A DNA stretch of 64,000 bases, from assembly GCA_044220635.1 (NCBI GenBank), contig JBGAQP010000008.1, positions 62,001 through 126,000 on the forward strand. The letters are read 5' to 3'. Shown here piece after piece: positions 53,493 through 61,217 of the stretch (its first letter is position 1; the number at the start of each line of letters is the position of its first letter). The translations under genes were made by a program, and so were the position numbers. Source of the DNA: JBGAQP01 sp044220635 (GTDB lineage Bacteria > Pseudomonadota > Gammaproteobacteria > Burkholderiales > Usitatibacteraceae). The notes under the pieces were generated by a model that did no database searches, was not told the DNA's origin, and was given only the letters and a program-made list of their open reading frames with translations.

Positions 53493-53687
53493 ATGAAAAG
53501 CACGAAACCGAACAGCCGGAGGAAATTCCTGCTTGCCGCCGGATTGGGCGGGGCGGGTGCGGCCGCGGCGGTCGTCGCCGCGCGCAAGGTCGGGGCGCCC
53601 GGCGGGGATGCCCCCGCGGTGGACCAGCCCAAGGGCTACCACGTCTCCGAGCACGTCCTGAAGTACTACAAGACCACGCAGGTCTGA
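53493..53687 (+). CDS. Small Tat-signal protein of formate dehydrogenase region
   Basis: A 64-residue protein with a twin-arginine leader SRRKFLLAAGLGGAGAAAAV and a short C-terminal tail KGYHVSEHVLKYYKTTQV. It matches the small Tat-target family regularly encoded just before formate dehydrogenase alpha subunits. AGGAGA eight bases upstream fixes ATG 53493. It may be a membrane-tethered or exported assembly factor; no activity is known. Confidence 0.85.
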   Translation: MKSTKPNSRRKFLLAAGLGGAGAAAAVVAARKVGAPGGDAPAVDQPKGYHVSEHVLKYYKTTQV

Positions 53688-53697
53688 GGAGGCCGCC

Positions 53698-56625
53698 ATG
53701 CTGCTCACGAGGAAATCCGAAGCGCGGGCCGAGCCCCGCAATCCGCTGGCCCGGGCGATGAGCGCGCTCGGCGCGAAGACGGTCGATCGCCGCAGCTTCC
53801 TGAAGGGCTCCGGCCTCACCGCCGGCGCCGCGGCCTTCGCCAGCCAGCTGCCGCTCAACCTGATCGGCGAGGCCGAGGCCGCCGCCGCCAAGGGCGGCAA
53901 GACCGAGGTGAAGCGCACCGTCTGCACCCACTGTTCCGTGGGCTGCGCGATCGACGCGATCGTGCAGGATGGCGTCTGGGTGCGCCAGGAGCCGGTGTTC
54001 GACTCGCCGCTCAACCTGGGGGCGCACTGCGCCAAGGGCGCGAGCGTGCGCGAGCACGGCATGACGGAGCACTCGCACCGCCTGAAGTACCCCATGAAGC
54101 TCGTCGACGGCAAGTATCGCCGCATCAGCTGGGAGCAGGCGATCAACGAGATCGGCGACAAGCTGCTCGCGATCCGCAAGGAGTCGGGCCCGGACGCGGT
54201 CTTCTGGCTGGGCTCCTCCAAGCACAGCAACGAGCAGTCCTACATGTACCGGAAGTTCGTGTCGATGTTCGGCACGAACAACATGGACCACCAGGCGCGC
54301 ATCTGCCACTCGACCACGGTCGCGGGCGTGGCGAACACCTGGGGCTACGGGGCCATGACCAACTCCTACAACGACCTGCAGAACACGAAGTGCATGTTCT
54401 TCATCGGGTCGAACGCGGCCGAGGCGCACCCGGTCTCGATGCTGCACGCGCTGCACGCCAAGGAGACGGGCGCGAAGATGATCGTCGCCGACCCGCGCTA
54501 CACGCGCACGGCGGCCAAGTCCGACCAGTACATCCGCTTCCGCTCGGGAACCGACGTGCCGCTGCTCTTCGGCATGCTCTACCACATCTTCAAGAACGGC
54601 TGGGAGGACCAGAAGTACATCAACGACCGCGTCTACGGCATGGACAAGGTCCGCGAGGACGTGATGAAGAAGTGGACGCCGGACAAGGTCACCGAGGCCA
54701 CGGGCGTTGCCGAGGCCGACGTCTACAAGGCCGCCGAGACGATGGCGAAGAACCGCCCGTCGACGGTGATCTGGTGCATGGGGCAGACCCAGCACACGAT
54801 CGGCAATGCGATGGTGCGCGCGAGCTGCATCCTCCAGCTCGCGCTCGGCAACGTGGGCGCTTCGGGCGGCGGCACGAACATCTACCGCGGCCACGACAAC
54901 GTCCAGGGCGCCACCGACGTGGGGCCGAACCCCGATTCGCTGCCGGGCTACTACGGCATCGCCGCGGGCTCCTGGAAGCACTGGTGCCGTGTCTGGGGAG
55001 TGGATTACGACTGGATGGTCGGGCGATTCGCATCCCCGGCGATGATGACCAAGGCCGGCATGACCCTGTCGCGATGGATCGACGGCGTCATGGAGAAGAA
55101 CGAGCTCATCGACCAGGACTCCAACCTGCGGGCGGTCGTCTACTGGGGCCACGCGCCCAACTCGCAGACCCGCGGCCTGGAGATGAAGGCGGCGATGGAA
55201 AAGGTCGATCTGATGTTGATCGTCGACCCGTACCCGACGGCCTCGGCCGTGATGCCCGACCGCAAGGAAGGCGTGTACCTCCTGCCCGCGGCCACGCAGT
55301 TCGAGACCTCGGGTTCGCGCACCGCGTCCAACCGCTCGATCCAGTGGGGCGAGAAGATCATCGAGCCGCTGTTCGAGTCGAAGCCCGACCACACGATCAT
55401 GTACGCCTTCGCGAAGAAATTCGGCTTCGAGAAGGAGTTCGTGAAGAACATCAAGCTCGTGAAGGACAAGAGCGGCTGGGACGAGCCCGTGATCGAGGAC
55501 ATCCTGCGCGAGATCAACCGCGGCGTGTGGACCATCGGCTACACGGGGCAGTCCCCGGAGCGCCTGAAGGCCCACATGCGCCACATGGACGCCTTCGATC
55601 CGAAGTCCCTGCGCTGCACGAAGTCGGTCGTCGACAAGGAGACCGGCTACGACCTGGAGGGCGACTACTTCGGCCTGCCGTGGCCCTGCTACGGCACCGA
55701 CAAGCTGAAGCACCCTGGCTCTCCCAACCTCTACGACACGTCCCGGCACGTGATGGACGGCGGCGGCAATTTCCGCGCGAACTTCGGCATCTCGAAGGAC
55801 GGCGTGAACCTGCTCGCCGAGGACGGCTCGCACTCCAAGGGGGCGGACATCACCACGGGCTACCCGGAGTTCGACCATGTGCTGCTGAAGAAGCTCGGCT
55901 GGTGGAGCGAGCTCACCGAGGACGAGCGCAAGGAAGCCGAGGGCAGGAACTGGAAGACCGACCTCTCGGGCGGCATCCAGCGCGTCGTGCTCAAGAACCA
56001 CGGTTGCCACCCATTCGGGAACGCCAAGGCGCGGGCGGTCGTCTGGAACTTCCCTGACGGCGTGCCGCAGCACCGCGAGCCGCTCTACAGCCCGCGGCCC
56101 GACATGGTGGCGAAGTACCCGACGCACGACGACAAGAAGGCCTTCTGGCGGCTTCCGACGCTCTACAAGACCGTCCAGCAGAAGAACGTCGCGGACAAGG
56201 TGCACGAGAAGTTCCCGATCGTGCTCACCTCCGGGCGCCTGGTCGAATACGAGGGCGGCGGGGAGGAGACGCGCTCCAACCCGTGGCTAGCCGAGCTGCA
56301 GCAGGAGAACTTCGTCGAGATCAACCCGAAGGACGCCGAGACCCGGGGCATCAAGTACTGGGATTACGTCTGGGTGTCCTCGCCCACCGGCGCGCGGATC
56401 AAGGTGCGCGCGCTGGTCACCGAACGCGTCGGCCAGGGAACGAGCTTCATCCCGTTCCACTTCGCCGGCTGGTGGCAGGGCAAGGACCTTCTCGACAAGT
56501 ATCCGGAGGGCGCCGCGCCGATCGTCCGCGGCGAGGCGGTCAACACCGCCACGACCTACGGGTACGACTCGGTCACGATGATGCAGGAAACCAAGACGAC
56601 GCTCTGCAACATCGAGCGCGCCTGA
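53698..56625 (+). CDS. fdhA: Formate dehydrogenase catalytic (alpha) subunit, cysteine type
   Basis: A 975-residue Mo-bis-MGD enzyme oxidising formate to CO2 in the periplasm. A Tat leader (DRRSFLKGSGLTAG, about residues 30-60) is followed by the 4Fe-4S site C76-x2-C79-x3-C83-x27-C111. The metal ligand is C203 with the catalytic H204 (NNMDHQARICHSTTV), so Cys takes the place of the selenocysteine of E. coli FdnG. Downstream MGD-binding and C-terminal domains are complete (TSGRLVEYEGGGEETRSNPW). It is one continuous frame with no internal TGA. It would work with the beta and cytochrome b subunits encoded next. Confidence 0.96.
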   Translation: MLLTRKSEARAEPRNPLARAMSALGAKTVDRRSFLKGSGLTAGAAAFASQLPLNLIGEAEAAAAKGGKTEVKRTVCTHCSVGCAIDAIVQDGVWVRQEPVFDSPLNLGAHCAKGASVREHGMTEHSHRLKYPMKLVDGKYRRISWEQAINEIGDKLLAIRKESGPDAVFWLGSSKHSNEQSYMYRKFVSMFGTNNMDHQARICHSTTVAGVANTWGYGAMTNSYNDLQNTKCMFFIGSNAAEAHPVSMLHALHAKETGAKMIVADPRYTRTAAKSDQYIRFRSGTDVPLLFGMLYHIFKNGWEDQKYINDRVYGMDKVREDVMKKWTPDKVTEATGVAEADVYKAAETMAKNRPSTVIWCMGQTQHTIGNAMVRASCILQLALGNVGASGGGTNIYRGHDNVQGATDVGPNPDSLPGYYGIAAGSWKHWCRVWGVDYDWMVGRFASPAMMTKAGMTLSRWIDGVMEKNELIDQDSNLRAVVYWGHAPNSQTRGLEMKAAMEKVDLMLIVDPYPTASAVMPDRKEGVYLLPAATQFETSGSRTASNRSIQWGEKIIEPLFESKPDHTIMYAFAKKFGFEKEFVKNIKLVKDKSGWDEPVIEDILREINRGVWTIGYTGQSPERLKAHMRHMDAFDPKSLRCTKSVVDKETGYDLEGDYFGLPWPCYGTDKLKHPGSPNLYDTSRHVMDGGGNFRANFGISKDGVNLLAEDGSHSKGADITTGYPEFDHVLLKKLGWWSELTEDERKEAEGRNWKTDLSGGIQRVVLKNHGCHPFGNAKARAVVWNFPDGVPQHREPLYSPRPDMVAKYPTHDDKKAFWRLPTLYKTVQQKNVADKVHEKFPIVLTSGRLVEYEGGGEETRSNPWLAELQQENFVEINPKDAETRGIKYWDYVWVSSPTGARIKVRALVTERVGQGTSFIPFHFAGWWQGKDLLDKYPEGAAPIVRGEAVNTATTYGYDSVTMMQETKTTLCNIERA

Positions 56626-56646
56626 CGAGAGAACCAGGAGACCATC

Positions 56647-57267
56647 ATGGCCAGAATGAAATTCATCTGTGATGCCGAGCGCTGCATCGAGTGCAACGGC
56701 TGCGTGACCGCGTGCAAGAACGAGCACGAGGTCCCGTGGGGCGTGAACCGCCGCCGGCTCGTGACCGTGAACGACGGCGTGCCCGGCGAGCGCTCCATCT
56801 CGGTGGCGTGCATGCACTGCGAGGATGCGCCCTGCATGGCGGTGTGCCCGGTCGACTGCTTCTACAAGACCGAGGACAAGATCGTCCTGCACGACAAGGA
56901 CCTGTGCATCGGCTGCGGCTACTGCTTCTACGCCTGCCCGTTCGGGGCGCCGCAGTTCCCGCAGGCCGGCGCCTTCGGCCTGCGCGGCAAGATGGACAAG
57001 TGCACCTACTGCGCGGGCGGCCCCGAGGAGAACAACTCGGCCGAGGAGTACCGCAAGTACGGGCGAAATCGCCTCGCCGAGGGCAAGCTCCCGGCCTGCG
57101 CCGAGATGTGCTCGACCAAGGCGCTCATCGCGGGCGACGCCGAGGTGATCACGAAGATCTACAAGACGCGCGTCGTGACTCGCGGCAAGGGCGACGAGAT
57201 CTGGGGATGGGCGATGGCCTATGGCGGCAGCGGCAAGCTCGCCGACCAGAAAGGAGCGAAGGCATGA
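56647..57267 (+). CDS. fdhB: Formate dehydrogenase iron-sulfur (beta) subunit
   Basis: A 206-residue electron-transfer subunit with four 4Fe-4S sites: CDAERCIECNGCVTAC, CMHCEDAPCMAVCPVDC, CIGCGYCFYACPFGAP and CTYCAGG ... CAEMC. It has no C-terminal membrane anchor, unlike E. coli FdnH, so it belongs to the short form that sits on the cytochrome subunit. ATG 56647 follows GGAG. The lipoprotein gene overlaps its stop by four bases. Confidence 0.95.
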   Translation: MARMKFICDAERCIECNGCVTACKNEHEVPWGVNRRRLVTVNDGVPGERSISVACMHCEDAPCMAVCPVDCFYKTEDKIVLHDKDLCIGCGYCFYACPFGAPQFPQAGAFGLRGKMDKCTYCAGGPEENNSAEEYRKYGRNRLAEGKLPACAEMCSTKALIAGDAEVITKIYKTRVVTRGKGDEIWGWAMAYGGSGKLADQKGAKA

Positions 57268-57488
57268 ACAGGGTGCTGAAGGCGGCCGCCGCTGCGGCGG
57301 CCGCGCTGGGCCTCGCCGCCTGCGGCGAGGTTTCCCAGGAGCCCGGGAAGGCCTATGCCGGCAAGGAGGACACCAAGGCCTATGCCGGCGACCAGTTCAA
57401 GGGCGACAAGCAGAAGTGGGAACAGGCGCTCGCCGCGCGGGCCGACAACATGAACGAGTACGTCCGGACCAAGGACGCGAAGCAATAA
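57264..57488 (+). CDS. Small lipoprotein inserted in the formate dehydrogenase operon
   Basis: A 74-residue lipoprotein not recognised by family. The signal peptide ends at C20 in the lipobox LAAC. Mature protein is short, charged and carries a direct repeat KAYAGKEDTKAYAGDQFKGD. GGAGCGAAGGC upstream supports ATG 57264, which overlaps the fdhB stop. Its place between the beta and cytochrome b subunits argues for a role in anchoring or assembling the enzyme at the membrane, but this is inference. Confidence 0.75.
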   Translation: MNRVLKAAAAAAAALGLAACGEVSQEPGKAYAGKEDTKAYAGDQFKGDKQKWEQALAARADNMNEYVRTKDAKQ

Positions 57489-57501
57489 AAGGAGGCATTC
57501 C

Positions 57502-58530
57502 ATGTTTCGAAGCCATGCCCATCGCATCGGCGCGCTGATCCTGGGGGCGTTCCTCGCGCTGCCGTTCGCGGTTTCCGCCCAGCAGGCGCAACCGGCGGCC
57601 GCGGAAAAGGCGGCCCCGGTCGCGGCCCCGAGCACGAACAACCCTCCCGCCTGGGGCGATGTGAGCAGCAAGCCCCAGTACGCCTCGGTGCCCGGTCGGG
57701 AGACCAACGTCCTGATCCAGGCCCAGGGCCACGAGTGGAGGAAGCTGCGCAACGGCCCGGTGACCACCTACGGTGGCTGGCTGCTGGTCGCCGTGCTCGC
57801 GGTGCTCGCGCTGTTCTACCTGGTGAAGGGCCCGATGAAGCTCCACGGGCAGCCCACCGGCCGGCTGATCGAGCGTTTCAACGCCGTGGAGCGGGTGGCG
57901 CACTGGACCATGGGGATCAGCTTCGTGGTCCTCGCGATCACCGGCATCGTCATCCTCTTCGGCAAGCACATCATCCTGCCCTGGCTCGGTCATTCGGGTT
58001 TCGCGTGGATCCTGACCGTCGGGAAGAACCTGCACAACTTCGTCGGGCCGCTGTTCATCTTCGCGCTCGTGGTCTTCATCCTGCTCTACCTGAAGGACAA
58101 CTTCCTGAAGCCCGTGGACTTCTCCTGGCTCGCCGGCTTCGGCGGCATGCTCTCGGGCAAGGAGCTGCCTTCCGGGCGCTTCAACGGCGGAGAGAAGATG
58201 TGGTTCTGGGTCGGCGTGGTGATCCTCGGCATCACGGTGAGCGTCACGGGGCTCATCCTCGACTTCCCGAACTGGAACCAGGGTCGCGAGATCATGCAGG
58301 AGTCGAACCTCATCCATGCGATCGCCGCGATCCTCTTCATGGCGGCCTCGCTCGGGCACATCTACATGGGCACGATCGGCATGCAGGGCGCCTACGCCGC
58401 CATGCGCGACGGGTTCGTGGACGAGACCTGGGCGAAGGAGCACCACCCGCTCTGGTACGACGACATCAAGGCGGGCAAGCGTCCCGAGAAGATCGTCTCG
58501 GGTGCGGCGCAGCCGGCCACGGGGGACTGA
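57502..58530 (+). CDS. fdhC: Formate dehydrogenase cytochrome b556 (gamma) subunit
   Basis: A 342-residue membrane subunit carrying electrons to quinone. A cleaved signal peptide (residues 1-26) and a periplasmic stretch of about 70 residues precede the transmembrane core. Four helices follow, with histidines in RFNAVERVAHWTMGISFVVL, KNLHNFVGPLFIFALVVFIL and LIHAIAAILFMAASLGHIYM as candidate heme ligands. The ending EEHHPLWYDDIKAGKRPEK-like tail is typical. It lies after the beta and lipoprotein genes. Confidence 0.93.
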   Translation: MFRSHAHRIGALILGAFLALPFAVSAQQAQPAAAEKAAPVAAPSTNNPPAWGDVSSKPQYASVPGRETNVLIQAQGHEWRKLRNGPVTTYGGWLLVAVLAVLALFYLVKGPMKLHGQPTGRLIERFNAVERVAHWTMGISFVVLAITGIVILFGKHIILPWLGHSGFAWILTVGKNLHNFVGPLFIFALVVFILLYLKDNFLKPVDFSWLAGFGGMLSGKELPSGRFNGGEKMWFWVGVVILGITVSVTGLILDFPNWNQGREIMQESNLIHAIAAILFMAASLGHIYMGTIGMQGAYAAMRDGFVDETWAKEHHPLWYDDIKAGKRPEKIVSGAAQPATGD

Positions 58531-58532
58531 CC

Positions 58533-58868
58533 ATGAAGAACGCAAGAGTCATCGCCCTCGCGACCGCCCTGAGCCTCGCCGCCACCGCGGCCTGGGCCAA
58601 GCTCCCGCCGCCGCCGCCGATGGACGACAAGGCGAAGGCCGCCGCGGAGGAAAAGAAGAAGAAGGACGCCGAAGCCGCCGAGAAGGCCAAGGCGGCGCAA
58701 GCCGCGGCCGAGGACAAGGCGGTCAAGAACTTCCAGGGCAACATGAAGAAGGCCGGCAAGCCGGTTCCGAAGCCCACGCCGATCGTCGCCGCCGCGGCGC
58801 CGGCTCCCCCGAAGGCGCCGGAAAAGGCGCCCGCAAAAGCGCCGGAGAAGGCACCGGCCAAGAAGTAG
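58533..58868 (+). CDS. Lys/Ala/Pro-rich periplasmic protein ending the formate dehydrogenase operon
   Basis: A 111-residue protein with a signal peptide (KNARVIALATALSLAATAAW). The mature part starts AKLPPPPPMDDKAKAAAEEK, followed by a charged helical stretch and a Pro/Ala/Lys repeat tail (APEKAPAKAPEKAPAKK). No known domain. It starts two bases after the gamma subunit stop and is followed by the operon's terminator, so it belongs to the operon. Composition suggests a flexible periplasmic spacer or wall-binding element; this is inference. Confidence 0.72.
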   Translation: MKNARVIALATALSLAATAAWAKLPPPPPMDDKAKAAAEEKKKKDAEAAEKAKAAQAAAEDKAVKNFQGNMKKAGKPVPKPTPIVAAAAPAPPKAPEKAPAKAPEKAPAKK

Positions 58869-58890
58869 AGTCGAGCCGGCTGTACCCGAG

Positions 58891-58923
58891 AAAGGCCGAG
58901 TCCCGTCGGCCTTTCTTGTCTTT
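58891..58923 (+). terminator. Rho-independent terminator of the formate dehydrogenase operon
   Basis: AAAGGCCGA (58891-58899) pairs with TCGGCCTTT (58906-58914) around a six-base loop, followed by the T-rich CTTGTCTTT. It lies 22 bases after the last stop. Confidence 0.9.
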
Positions 58924-58977
58924 GGGGCCGGCCGTGCGCATCCCCCGGGACCTTCCATCGACCTCCAGGAGTGCTCC

Positions 58978-59496
58978 ATGAACCGAATCCTCATTGCCGC
59001 CGTGGCCGCTGCCATCGCCGGATGCGCCTCGATGGGTGCCACCGAGGGCCCCAAGGCCGTCGCCAACCTCGAGCCCACGAAGGGAAACCAGGTCCGGGGC
59101 ACCGTGACCTTCACCCAGACCGGAGACACGATCCGGGTCACGACCCGGCTGACCGGGCTCAAGCCGAACGCGGAGCACGGATTCCACGTTCACGAGAAAG
59201 GTGACTGCAGCTCCGGCGACGGCATGAGCGCCGGCGGGCACTACAACCCGGCGGGTGTCGCGCACGGGCGCTACGATGCGGGGCCTCACCACGCGGGCGA
59301 CATGCCGAATCTCATGTCCGACGGCAACGGCAACGCGAACACGAGCTTCACGGTATCGGGGCTCGGCATCGGCAGCGGGACGGCGGACATCGTCGGCCGC
59401 GGGCTGATCGTGCATCGCGATCCCGACGACTACAAGAGCCAGCCCGCAGGGAACGCGGGGCCGAGGCTCGCCTGTGCCGTGATCCAGAAATCCTGA
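58978..59496 (+). CDS. sodC: Copper/zinc superoxide dismutase, lipoprotein form
   Basis: A 172-residue periplasmic SodC. The lipobox gives a lipidated cysteine at C16 (AAIAGCAS). Metal residues are in HGFHVHEKGDC, the GGHYNP loop, HGRYDAGPHHAGDMPNL and a final VHRDPDDY segment. The cysteine pair GDC and LACAVI forms the structural disulfide. AGGAG precedes ATG 58978. It removes superoxide near the envelope. It stands alone between two terminators. Confidence 0.95.
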   Translation: MNRILIAAVAAAIAGCASMGATEGPKAVANLEPTKGNQVRGTVTFTQTGDTIRVTTRLTGLKPNAEHGFHVHEKGDCSSGDGMSAGGHYNPAGVAHGRYDAGPHHAGDMPNLMSDGNGNANTSFTVSGLGIGSGTADIVGRGLIVHRDPDDYKSQPAGNAGPRLACAVIQKS

Positions 59497-59515
59497 GGCG
59501 GAATACTTCCGCGAA

Positions 59516-59541
59516 AAGGGGCGTCCCGCGGGACGCCCCTT
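59516..59541. terminator. Perfect bidirectional terminator between sodC and the DUF4139 gene
   Basis: A 26-base perfect palindrome (arm AAGGGGCGTCCCG) with AAAA before and TTCTCATTTT after, 19 bases downstream of the sodC stop and 18 bases from the convergent DUF4139 stop. Confidence 0.9.
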
Positions 59542-59559
59542 CTCATTTTCGTTGCGGGG

Positions 59560-61059
59560 TCACCAGGTGTAGCGAACGGTGTAGCGCACCACCGCCTCGC
59601 CCTTGGCGGCAATGCGCACGGGGAAGTGGATGGTGCGCGAGTCCTCCTTCGTGAACTCGTGCGTCCGGCGCAGGATCGACCAGCTGCTCCAGCGGTAGAG
59701 GTTCTCCTTGACGATCACCGTGACCTCTTCGCCCGGCTTCTGGTTGCGCAGTTTCACCTCGACTTCCTCCTCGATCCACTTGGCCGTCGTGTCGATGCGG
59801 TAGTCGAGCTGGCGGCGCTCGCCGACGACATCGAACGCGGAGCCCAGCCGGATGCGCACGTTCTCGTCGCGCGGCGTGTGGTCGATGAGGTCCTCGCCGA
59901 TGAACTCCAGGCTCGCGTCCGCCTCGTCGAGCTTGGAGACGCGGACCTTGCCCGCCGGCAGCGGCACGCCGAGGCCGTTGCGCTCCGCGTTCCGGAATCC
60001 CAGGTAGACGTCCACCTTCCGGTTGGACTGGATCCCGAAGTTGCGGTCGGTCATCGGCGAACCGTACAGCGGGTAGAGGCCCGCCTGGCCGGAGTAGACG
60101 AGCGTCTTCTCGCAGCCGACGCCCGCTGCGGAGGGGAAGAGCTCGATCTGCTTGGTCGAGTTGTTGGCGAGCGAGGTCGGCCGGCCGAGGGTGTAGAGGT
60201 GATACTCGAAGAACGCCTTTTCCTGGAAGCCCTCGGCCTTGCCGAGTTCCATGGTCCGGGCCGCGGCCGCCTGGGGGACCGCGACGCCCCGGGGCTTCGC
60301 GCGCTGCACGTCGCCCGCGATGAGCTTGAGCTTCGCGTCGCCGTAGGATGCGCCCGACTGGTTGACCAGGGTGACCCACGAGCCCACTTCGAGGCGGCAG
60401 GCGCCGGGACGCGGCTCGGAATACGCGAGGTTGTAGTCGGCCCACCAGGTCATCCCGCCGGTCTGGTAGGCGAAGCGCGCCTTGTGGGCGCCCGCCGTGG
60501 CGGTTTCGATGTCCCAGACCAGGGTCGGCTTGCTGATGAGCCCGCCCGGGAGCCCCGGCAGGCGGATTCCCGAGTAGCCCGTGACCACCCGCACGCTGCC
60601 GTCGGCCTGGCGCAAGGTGAGCCCCCCCTGGGTCCCCACCAGGATTCCCGTGAAGGAATCGACGCCCTGTCCCCGGGCCTGTTCCACTGTGATCTCGCGG
60701 TCGAGGTAGCGCGAGAGGAGCTTCGCGGTGCTGGTGAGGTCGAACTCGAAGCTCTGCTCGACGACGCGGGTCGATTTCGGGTCGGTCAGCGAGCCGAAGG
60801 ACACCGTGGTCGGGTCGATCAGCGCGGGGACGTCGGACACCCGCAGGATATTGCGCCCGACCCGGAGGGCGAATTCGCGCTCCTCGCGGACCAGGGCGTA
60901 TCCCGGGACGGTCGTGCCTTCCCCACCGGACCGGAAAGTCTGGGGGCTGAGCGAACCGGGCTGGGCGCTCGAGTACACCGTGAGGGCGGTTTCGGGGGCT
61001 GCGAGGGCGGGCAGGCCCGGGAGAAGGGCGATTCCGGCCAGAAGCGGGCGCAAGGCCAT
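59560..61059 (-). CDS. Exported DUF4139 protein
   Basis: A 499-residue exported protein of the DUF4139 family. The signal peptide (residues 1-22) starts at ATG 61059; an in-frame start 14 codons upstream would spoil it. Family segments are WWADYNLAYSEPRPGACRLE, TLVNQSGASYGDAKLKLIAG and the C-terminal beta-rich NVRIRLGSAFDVVGERRQLD, VEVKLRNQKPGEEVTVIVKE. It is expected to be periplasmic or outer-membrane associated; function unknown. Its upstream region is shared with the divergent radical SAM gene and holds an FNR-type palindrome 79-94 bases from this start. Confidence 0.85.
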   Translation of the reverse strand: MALRPLLAGIALLPGLPALAAPETALTVYSSAQPGSLSPQTFRSGGEGTTVPGYALVREEREFALRVGRNILRVSDVPALIDPTTVSFGSLTDPKSTRVVEQSFEFDLTSTAKLLSRYLDREITVEQARGQGVDSFTGILVGTQGGLTLRQADGSVRVVTGYSGIRLPGLPGGLISKPTLVWDIETATAGAHKARFAYQTGGMTWWADYNLAYSEPRPGACRLEVGSWVTLVNQSGASYGDAKLKLIAGDVQRAKPRGVAVPQAAAARTMELGKAEGFQEKAFFEYHLYTLGRPTSLANNSTKQIELFPSAAGVGCEKTLVYSGQAGLYPLYGSPMTDRNFGIQSNRKVDVYLGFRNAERNGLGVPLPAGKVRVSKLDEADASLEFIGEDLIDHTPRDENVRIRLGSAFDVVGERRQLDYRIDTTAKWIEEEVEVKLRNQKPGEEVTVIVKENLYRWSSWSILRRTHEFTKEDSRTIHFPVRIAAKGEAVVRYTVRYTW

Positions 61060-61137
61060 GGCGAAGGGCTCGTTCGAGGGTGGGCGGCTAGATTGGCCCA
61101 AGGGGGCGTCGCGGGCAAGGGCGCCATTCCACGCACT

Positions 61138-61153
61138 TTTGACCTAGGTCAAA
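61138..61153. promoter_or_regulatory. Perfect 16-bp palindrome of FNR/DNR type
   Basis: TTTGACCTAGGTCAAA, a perfect palindrome matching the TTGA-N6-TCAA core of FNR/CRP-family sites. It lies between the divergent DUF4139 and radical SAM genes, about 72 bases before the radical SAM ATG. A weak -10 (TAGCCT, 61174-61179) sits where a class II promoter with the site at -41.5 would put it. Confidence 0.6.
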
Positions 61154-61217
61154 GGTGGGGGGAGGGTGCTGGGTAGCCTTGACTGATCTCCAAGGAGCTC
61201 CCGCGAGGCCCCTTCCG

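Noticed and set aside
52975..56205. A minus-strand open frame of more than 1000 codons opposite the formate dehydrogenase alpha gene
   Set aside because: Same antisense artefact; Val/Leu/His/Arg-rich with no family similarity, and the plus strand is an unmistakable molybdoenzyme.
53698..56625. Selenocysteine codon in formate dehydrogenase
   Set aside because: The active-site codon is TGC (Cys203); the frame contains no internal TGA and no SECIS-like hairpin was needed.
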